A DNA stretch of 64,000 nucleotides from a virus. Positions 58,601 to 64,000 of the stretch are shown in pieces. The notes under the pieces were generated by a model, which saw only the letters and a list, made by a program, of their open reading frames with translations, was not told the DNA's origin and ran no database searches. Both the position numbers and the translations under genes were made by a program. Where the stretch lies: IMG/VR virus record IMGVR_UViG_3300047189_000056, positions 1 to 64,000 of that record, one strand, 5' to 3'. Within the stretch, counting starts at the first letter, position 1. Each line of letters opens with the position of its first letter.

Positions 58601-61600
58601 GTCACAGGTCACGTTACCCTTGAAGCCATCACGAGTACTGGGGCAACTGGCACAGGGAAACTTGTATTTGATACCGCTCCGGTCTTCGTAACCAGTATTG
58701 AAGCACCATTTCTTATTCTTGGAACAACTGCTACGGCTGCGGATGCTGGTGCAATTAGATTACCAAATGCAGCCTATATCATGGCAGAAGCCGACACAGC
58801 GGGAACTGATATATCTATTATAGGAGTAGACTCTGCAGAGATTATTCAAATAGGAGCTTCTGGGGCAAGTGGTGTGACTATTACACCTGCCCTAACAGTC
58901 ACGGGACATCTTACTTTTGAAAGCATCACTAGCACAGGCGCAACCGGAACAGGGAAATTAGTTTTTGACACAGCGCCAGTTTTTACAACTAGCATTGAAG
59001 CTCCATTTTTAGTTCTTGGAACAGCCACTACAGCCGCAGATACCGGAGCAATTAGGCTCCCGAATGCGTCATATATCTTCTCTGAGGCTGCACCTGACGG
59101 AACAGATATTTCGGTAATCGGTGTCGATTCCGGTGAGATTATTCAGATAGGTGCAAGTGGTGCAAGTGCAGTTACCATTACTCCTGCTACTACTATCACT
59201 GGAGCATTAACTTTATCCAGTACAGTCAACAAGGTAACAATTACTCCACCGGCCTCGGCGGCCACCCTTACTCTTGTGGATGGATCAAGTCTTATTACTG
59301 TGGGGGCTTATGCTGTTACATTGACAGCAACGGGAACAACAGGGGTAACACTTCCGACTTCTGGAACGCTTTTAAATAATACATTGGCAGATGGATATAT
59401 CTATGTTGGAAGTGTAACCACCAATGTAGCTACCGCAAGGTTAATGTCAGGGGATGTCACTATTAGTAACACAGGAGTTACGGCGATCGGAGCTGATAAA
59501 GTAAATGCTACCCATATCGATTGGGGTACTGGAACAAACCAGATTGATATTGATGATATTCCTGATAGTGCAACATATCAGAAGGTACTTGCCGATGATG
59601 TGGATACTGCCGGTCATGTCAATAGATTGTATGACTCAGATGGTGTTGGGTATATCACGATAACTGGTTTATCGGTAGCAAGGGCTATTACCCTCGTTGA
59701 TGCCGCACAGACCCTCGTGAACCTTGCTTCTAACCAGATATTTACCGGGACTAATACTTTTCAGACCGTACAATACTTTGGGGATGCCTCGAATGCTGGA
59801 ACTTTCAGGGTTTATGATGGGAGTTCCAACTACACAACCGTGGGATTCCCGGCGGCGGCAGGAAATATGACCTTCAATCTTCCAATTACCAATGGAACCA
59901 GTGGGAATTTCTTGCAAACAGATGGAAGCGGAAATACTTCATGGACTATAACAGGGATTGCTACAGGTGCAGGAGATTGTACGGGTGGAGCTTGCCTTGA
60001 TGGTACGAGCGATGGTGGGACATGGATTAAATTCTATGATGCACAGGGAGCAACCCAACTGATCGGGGGAGATACGGCCGGTGTGGTGGTTCTTACCTTA
60101 CCAACTACAACCTCAACTCTCATGGGTACAGGTTTCAGTAACGGGGATGGTCTTATTTTCGGCGACACCTATCCTCCAGATGCTGCTGGGGAGATTGGAT
60201 ATTCTGGTGGAGTTCTTGCTTATTATGATGGAACAGGTTCAAGAACAGTTATGGCTGAGGCTCGTGCAAGTGGGGGGTTATTATTTGGAGACTCAACTCC
60301 TGATACGGAAGGCGAGATCGGATATGCTTCGGATGTACTCTCATATTGGGGAACCTCTGCTACGAGAAGTGTTGCAGCACTCGAAAGGGCACAAACTTTC
60401 ACGGCTAACAATGTGTTCGGTGATGCCGATACTGACACTCTCACCCTTCGATCTATGCTAATTGGAGGGAATTCAAGGGAGGTCCAGATCAATGCTGGGA
60501 CTCGGACGGCTCCAACTTATCCATCTGCAGCTCCAACACAGGATCTTTATGTGAAGGGAAATGTAGAGGTAGCGGGAACTATCTATGGAGCCGGTTTTAC
60601 TGGGAGTGTGGGGACAGAAGGCCAGAGGGGAATCACCTTAACAAGCAACAATGCTCTAACACCTACGGCAGATCAGATATATTTTGTGCTTGATGGACTT
60701 CACTTTTCAGAGGCAGGAGCAGAAAAACATCCAATGAAATTGGAGGATGCACAGACAGCTACTGGACTCAAAATCTTTGAAGCCGGTATTTATCTTGGGG
60801 ATACGGATACAACGACGGTATTCAAATTATCTGATGGAAGTACCAATTACGTGACAATAGCGGTTCCGGCTATAGCCGCCGATTATACTCTAACCCTTCC
60901 TACGACAGATGGAAATGCTAGCCAGTATCTTAAGACGGACGGCAGTGGAACTCTATCATGGGATTCACCCACGGCTACAGCAGCAGGATCAGATACACAG
61001 GTTCAGTTTAATGATGGTGGTTCGGCTCTTGGTGGAGATAGCGGTTTTACCTTCAATAAGACCACCAATGCTTTGACCCTTGGTGCGAATGCCGCAGGTG
61101 GTACTCTCGTTCTTTACAACGAACTTGGGGTGACTGATTACACGGTCACAATTGCACCCCACGCCTCTCAGGCCGCGAATGCCACGATTACCTTACCGGC
61201 GGCTACCGCTACTCTCATCGGGACGGGTGCGAATACCTTTACCGGTGCTCAGACGCTAAAGGCAGGATCAATTGGAGTGGGTGGAGCCCCCCTCTACTTC
61301 ACGAGTGGCACGAACTTAACATCTGCGGCAGTAGGTGCAATGGAGTTCGACGGCACCTACCTTTATTTCTCTCCATCCACCACCCGCTATTCCATTCCCT
61401 TGGCACTTGCAGCGGCACCCCTCAACTTCACAACGGGGGGGACTACGGCCCGCCTCATTACCTTGCCTGATGCCGCCATTACTGTGGCTCGTATCGATGC
61501 TGGCCAGACATTCACGGGTATTCAGGCCATGACTTCTCCTGACCTAACTACCAGTGTGACGACAACCTCAACTTCATTCACCGCCTTTGCTGGGGCAACA

Positions 61601-63466
61601 ACCTTATTGACTATTGGTGGAACTGGGTCAAGTGCATCCCTATTCGCACCAAGTACCCTTGATGCCACTACCTCAATTACAGGGGCAATCAGAACTTCTG
61701 GAGGTATCTCTGCTGCGAAAGCATTGAACATTGGAACAACCATAATAGCAGGAACGAGTATTGAAACACCTTTTCTTGTTCTTGGTACTTCCGCCACAGC
61801 GGCAGATGCCGGAGCAATAAGACTCCCTAATGCTACCAATATCGCATGGGAACTGGCAGCAACCGGAACAGATGTAACGTTTGGTGTTAATTCCTCAGAT
61901 GATATGGTTGCGGCACTTGTGGCAGCGACAGATATTTTCCAGATCACTACGGGTAATTTTAAAGTAGGTGCAGGGTCAAATGGGAATACCTTTGATGGTG
62001 CGGATGCCTATATTACAGGATTCCTCGAAGTGGACGGTATAATTTATGCTGATGGAGGAATATCGGGAGCTCATAATGGAACAGTTGGAGCAACGACTCC
62101 GGCCGCAGGGGTATTCACGACCCTCACGGCTAATGCAGTCAGTTCTTTAACCCTTGGTTCAACAACTGGTCCCATAAAAGGAAGTGCGATATTCTGGGGG
62201 GCTACCTCTGGTTCAAGTGTCCTATCTGCTCCTGATGTTGCTGGTTCGGCTACAGCCATAGTCCTTCCTTCTGCGGCTGGGACACTTCAATTAACAACCG
62301 GATCTCCAGCAGGGTTTATTATCGCTTCTCAGGCCATTGGCGACCTTCTCTATGCCTCGAGTACGACGGCATGGGCAAGATTGGGAATTCAAGCAGCGGG
62401 TTATATTCTTGCAGGTGGGACAATCCCAGCATGGTCTAACGCTCCCCAGATAACCACGATAGAGTTAGGTGCGGCCACAGATACCACACTTAGCAGGGTT
62501 AGTGCTGGTGTGATTGCTGTTGAAGGTGTAACATTAGCAACCTTAACAGCCCCCACTTTTGTAACTTCTGTCGCCTTGCCAGCTACTTTAACTTCTGCGG
62601 CTGCGGTTACTTGGACTCTCATGGACAATCAGGCATCGGGTCTCTCCTTTGGAGCTACAGGTGCAGCGGATATTCTGAAGATAGGCACCTTAGACGCTGG
62701 GCCAGGAGTTACCGTGACAGGATTCCTTACGGCTACAGGAACCATTACAGGATCACTCACAGGGAACGTCACTGGAAATGCAAGTGGATCAGCAGCAACC
62801 CTTACTGGAACTCTCGCCAACGTTGCATCCAGCACGTCAGCCAACTTAGCTACTTGCTTATCTGATGAGCAAGGGACTGGGGTGGCAGTCTTCTCAGACT
62901 CCCCAACTTTTGTGGATGACATCACGATTGCAGCAGCAGGAGTTAAACTCACAGGGGCAAATGGCGCCTTGACAATCTTAGGTCTGGGTGATGGTGCAGA
63001 TGAGGATGTAAAGATTGATCTCAACACTACGGCCAACACGATCATCATTTCAAGTCCTGCAAGTTCAGCAACAACTCTTTCACTCTCAGCCCTCAACCTT
63101 GTTACCACAGGCACGATTCAGGGTGGAATCTTAATTAACTCTGATGCTGATGGTATGGACGCAGCAGCAATGACTGCGGTTGGAGTTCGTGGAACACTCT
63201 TCATTGCCACTGGTGCAGGGACATGGATTCTACCTACCGCAGTAGTTGGAATGTCAGTATGTGTAAAGGATAGTGGAACGAGCCATGACCTTATCGTTGA
63301 TGTCACGACGAACGATTACATCATCCTCAAGGGGACGACACTGGTGCAAAACGCTGGTATCACCAATGCCGCCACAGCCACCACAGGTGACTTTGTGTGC
63401 CTCGTGGCAACAGCAGCAGGATACTGGTCTACGATGGGTATGGGTGGTGCCTGGGTCAGTCAATGA
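55619..63466 (+). CDS. Giant repetitive tail fibre with signal peptide, 2615 aa
   Basis: Start 55619 after CGGAGGAG. Signal-like N-terminus (MKKLFVLLFTLVLINCPIYAEA), then 'MWNDAASEWQA' and thousands of residues of G/A/T/S-rich beta repeats ('TAADAGAIRLPNA', 'GTDISIIGVDSAEIIQIGASGASGVTITP', 'TFTTLTATGTITG'-type segments). This is the shaft composition of long phage fibres and adhesins. C-terminus 'GVRGTLFIATGAGTWILPTAVVGMSVCVKDSGTSHDLIVDVT' is a compact tip domain. Adhesion role inferred. Confidence 0.78.
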   Translation: MKKLFVLLFTLVLINCPIYAEAAKLLISSSGNATMIQGRNVESAAPTDADCLMWNDAASEWQAAACPGAGTGAPTDAEYVTFAAVGALSAERVLTEATGIDLSTAIAGQIRVSVNTTEIGTTTWGSGGASYLWTYNVSGTTDPVLTVSDGVLNLSAGTLQQAGVKVALGIATSTDNRLVRWDSTGGQQLQTSAITVDDTGNTSGMGTLGVGAITGGTYNKITITTPATGATLTLAEGSNLITAGAFATTFTTTDTTGVTLPTSGTLYGTATGSITSAQLATSLSNETGTGVAVFGTSPTFTTTILPSAAGATAIGTELLPFSSIFIGDEASKSVKLVNTAAAADVVLTLPSTTGTLALIDSQVFTTYIESPYIILGSAATAADAGAIRLPNATGNIAWEKATAGTDTTLGLNATDDMVLALVAADDLFQITTGNLKIGAGTQTQTLDGADAYITGFLEVDGIIYADGGVTTTTLTAGSANSLTLGTDSAGGVPAIGSVIFHNATNTNHFTITSGTSGAAIGWTLPTAAPAGNDYLVKSSTAGVLGYTDPATFQGVLTNSAGLLGALSDEVGTGYAVFNTAPTFVTSITPTAAGATTIGTTALEWGNVYLTDSAVIYGQADQSATLTSSASLWTANNFGVTTQFKLPSSDADPTATAGYLRHDSTITNFTGGGLVYYNGAAIKQLVDMTTATAQACTEAQVIVYDATADLWKCADAPAADADIVAIAALTVAQGHFIVGNADPVWSLSTYHLPIVACTENQILKADASGNFLCGADADTGGATAWNAIGDAAAPGSIDFVTHQQTITGQLNSAGAMLTMTNTVTDLGADVSLIDFGFKDSDDANAFVFRVYDTDATSTILASMTGLGALSVASITATGAVVPGTADTYTLGSATAEWSDLFLGDGAVIYGQINQSATLTSSASLWTANNFAITGYLALGADPADTGSIRLPNAGYIYSEADVAGTDISVIGVDSAEIIQIGASGASGVTITPALTVTGHVTLEAITSTGATGTGKLVFDTAPVFVTSIEAPFLILGTTATAADAGAIRLPNAAYIMAEADTAGTDISIIGVDSAEIIQIGASGASGVTITPALTVTGHLTFESITSTGATGTGKLVFDTAPVFTTSIEAPFLVLGTATTAADTGAIRLPNASYIFSEAAPDGTDISVIGVDSGEIIQIGASGASAVTITPATTITGALTLSSTVNKVTITPPASAATLTLVDGSSLITVGAYAVTLTATGTTGVTLPTSGTLLNNTLADGYIYVGSVTTNVATARLMSGDVTISNTGVTAIGADKVNATHIDWGTGTNQIDIDDIPDSATYQKVLADDVDTAGHVNRLYDSDGVGYITITGLSVARAITLVDAAQTLVNLASNQIFTGTNTFQTVQYFGDASNAGTFRVYDGSSNYTTVGFPAAAGNMTFNLPITNGTSGNFLQTDGSGNTSWTITGIATGAGDCTGGACLDGTSDGGTWIKFYDAQGATQLIGGDTAGVVVLTLPTTTSTLMGTGFSNGDGLIFGDTYPPDAAGEIGYSGGVLAYYDGTGSRTVMAEARASGGLLFGDSTPDTEGEIGYASDVLSYWGTSATRSVAALERAQTFTANNVFGDADTDTLTLRSMLIGGNSREVQINAGTRTAPTYPSAAPTQDLYVKGNVEVAGTIYGAGFTGSVGTEGQRGITLTSNNALTPTADQIYFVLDGLHFSEAGAEKHPMKLEDAQTATGLKIFEAGIYLGDTDTTTVFKLSDGSTNYVTIAVPAIAADYTLTLPTTDGNASQYLKTDGSGTLSWDSPTATAAGSDTQVQFNDGGSALGGDSGFTFNKTTNALTLGANAAGGTLVLYNELGVTDYTVTIAPHASQAANATITLPAATATLIGTGANTFTGAQTLKAGSIGVGGAPLYFTSGTNLTSAAVGAMEFDGTYLYFSPSTTRYSIPLALAAAPLNFTTGGTTARLITLPDAAITVARIDAGQTFTGIQAMTSPDLTTSVTTTSTSFTAFAGATTLLTIGGTGSSASLFAPSTLDATTSITGAIRTSGGISAAKALNIGTTIIAGTSIETPFLVLGTSATAADAGAIRLPNATNIAWELAATGTDVTFGVNSSDDMVAALVAATDIFQITTGNFKVGAGSNGNTFDGADAYITGFLEVDGIIYADGGISGAHNGTVGATTPAAGVFTTLTANAVSSLTLGSTTGPIKGSAIFWGATSGSSVLSAPDVAGSATAIVLPSAAGTLQLTTGSPAGFIIASQAIGDLLYASSTTAWARLGIQAAGYILAGGTIPAWSNAPQITTIELGAATDTTLSRVSAGVIAVEGVTLATLTAPTFVTSVALPATLTSAAAVTWTLMDNQASGLSFGATGAADILKIGTLDAGPGVTVTGFLTATGTITGSLTGNVTGNASGSAATLTGTLANVASSTSANLATCLSDEQGTGVAVFSDSPTFVDDITIAAAGVKLTGANGALTILGLGDGADEDVKIDLNTTANTIIISSPASSATTLSLSALNLVTTGTIQGGILINSDADGMDAAAMTAVGVRGTLFIATGAGTWILPTAVVGMSVCVKDSGTSHDLIVDVTTNDYIILKGTTLVQNAGITNAATATTGDFVCLVATAAGYWSTMGMGGAWVSQ
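58421..59210 (+). repeat. Three long repeats in the fibre gene
   Basis: Units of about 97-99 codons starting near 58421, 58712 and 59009. Proteins are close to identical ('GAIRLPNA...GTDISxIGVDSxEIIQIGASGASxVTITPA'), but codons differ widely, so the repeats are old. A weaker related unit begins at 56733 and another at 61770. Confidence 0.75.
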
Positions 63467-64000
63467 TGAAGCGATGTAGTTATTGTCGAACAATTAAACC
63501 GATAGATTGCTTTTATAAGCACAGTTATAGTAAGGATGGATTATCGAATGTCTGTTCGGATTGTCATAGGACGATGTCGAAGAAGTGGTCAGATAGTAAT
63601 AAAGATAAAGTAGCAGCAAAGTCTTTAAAATGGAAAAATTCAAACAGGGAAAAATGGAGAGAAGCAAAACGGAAATGGATGAAAAATAGAAGACAAAAAG
63701 CAACCCCGATAGATAAACTACACCATAATGTCAGATCTAAGGTGTGGGAACAGTTGAAAAAAGGTAAAAACAGAAGATCTACCTTTGTATTATTGGGATA
63801 TACTTCCGATGAATTAAAATTGAATCTTGAAAAACGGTTTAAATCTGGAATGTCATGGGATAATTATGGGGAATGGCATATCGACCACATTGTACCAAGG
63901 GCAGCATTTAACATCACTTGTGCAGAGGATTTTGATTTTAAGAGATGTTGGGCATTGGACAATTTGCAACCTCTATGGAAGACTGATAATTTTTATAAAA
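63463..64000 (+). CDS. HNH endonuclease, 3' partial
   Basis: ATG overlaps the fibre stop. 179 residues to the edge of the window without a stop. N-terminal 'CSYCRTIKPIDCFYKHSYSKDGLSNVCSDCH' zinc module, then 'LLGYTSDELKLNLEKRFKSGMSWDNYGEWHIDHIVPRAAFN' and 'CWALDNLQPLWKTDN', the standard phage HNH core. Only a few residues are missing. Confidence 0.88.
   Translation, partial: MMKRCSYCRTIKPIDCFYKHSYSKDGLSNVCSDCHRTMSKKWSDSNKDKVAAKSLKWKNSNREKWREAKRKWMKNRRQKATPIDKLHHNVRSKVWEQLKKGKNRRSTFVLLGYTSDELKLNLEKRFKSGMSWDNYGEWHIDHIVPRAAFNITCAEDFDFKRCWALDNLQPLWKTDNFYK

Noticed and set aside
56730-62060. Diversity-generating retroelement target in the fibre repeats
   Set aside because: No reverse transcriptase or template repeat in the window; differences between repeats are mostly third-position, not adenine-specific.

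Overview
The window is one contiguous piece of a double-stranded DNA bacteriophage genome. It is cut at both ends: the first gene enters from the left and the last runs off the right. The phage looks tailed, with podovirus-like head genes (P22-like portal, N4-gp56-like major capsid protein), and temperate (integrase, attachment site made from a tRNA 3' end, divergent repressor/Cro pair with matching operators). The host is probably a Gram-negative, metabolically diverse environmental bacterium. The evidence is lipoproteins, a phage-encoded outer-membrane beta-barrel, an M15 peptidase endolysin and a perfect sigma-54 promoter. No taxonomic name can be given from sequence alone.

Layout. (1) 1-3574, + strand: end of the late operon, with LamG and beta-helix adhesins, small secreted proteins and a lysis set (membrane proteins, M15 endolysin), closed by a bidirectional terminator. 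(2) 3652-16126, - strand: a 12.5-kb leftward early operon from a TTGACA promoter with its own operator. It carries dozens of very small accessory proteins, three HNH genes, a YopX-like protein and a recombination block (RecE-like exonuclease, SbcC-like ATPase, RecA/Sak4-like ATPase). (3) 16157-18769: immunity and integration, with repressor, Cro-like protein, operators, tyrosine integrase and a tRNA-derived attP. (4) 18770-22394, + strand: DNA methyltransferase, replication protein, G39P-like helicase loader, PD-(D/E)XK nuclease and HNH insertions. (5) 22417-23885, - strand: a small operon behind a sigma-54 promoter. (6) 24252-33304, + strand: HTH protein, terminase, portal, scaffold, capsid. 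(7) 33330-41105: capsid/tail border interrupted by homing-endonuclease cassettes and by an unusual glycosyltransferase / methyltransferase / radical-SAM cassette. (8) 41106-64000: tail and virion proteins, an outer-membrane barrel, two very large proteins (1711 and 2615 aa) and a terminal HNH gene.

How it works together. The repressor and Cro-like protein are predicted to switch two divergent early operons through shared operators. The integrase acts at a tRNA-Gln-like site. The replication proteins probably recruit a host helicase, and the exonuclease/ATPase block handles recombination. Late genes package DNA (TerS/TerL), build the head and tail, and lyse the cell.

Most notable: a pair of almost identically built two-hairpin RNA elements 27 kb apart; the sugar/methyl/radical-SAM cassette in the structural region; many exported-looking proteins in the late operon; an HNH gene that splits off a truncated nuclease copy; a terminase that seems to start at ATC; and about eleven selfish endonuclease loci. 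Many real genes here are under 60 codons.
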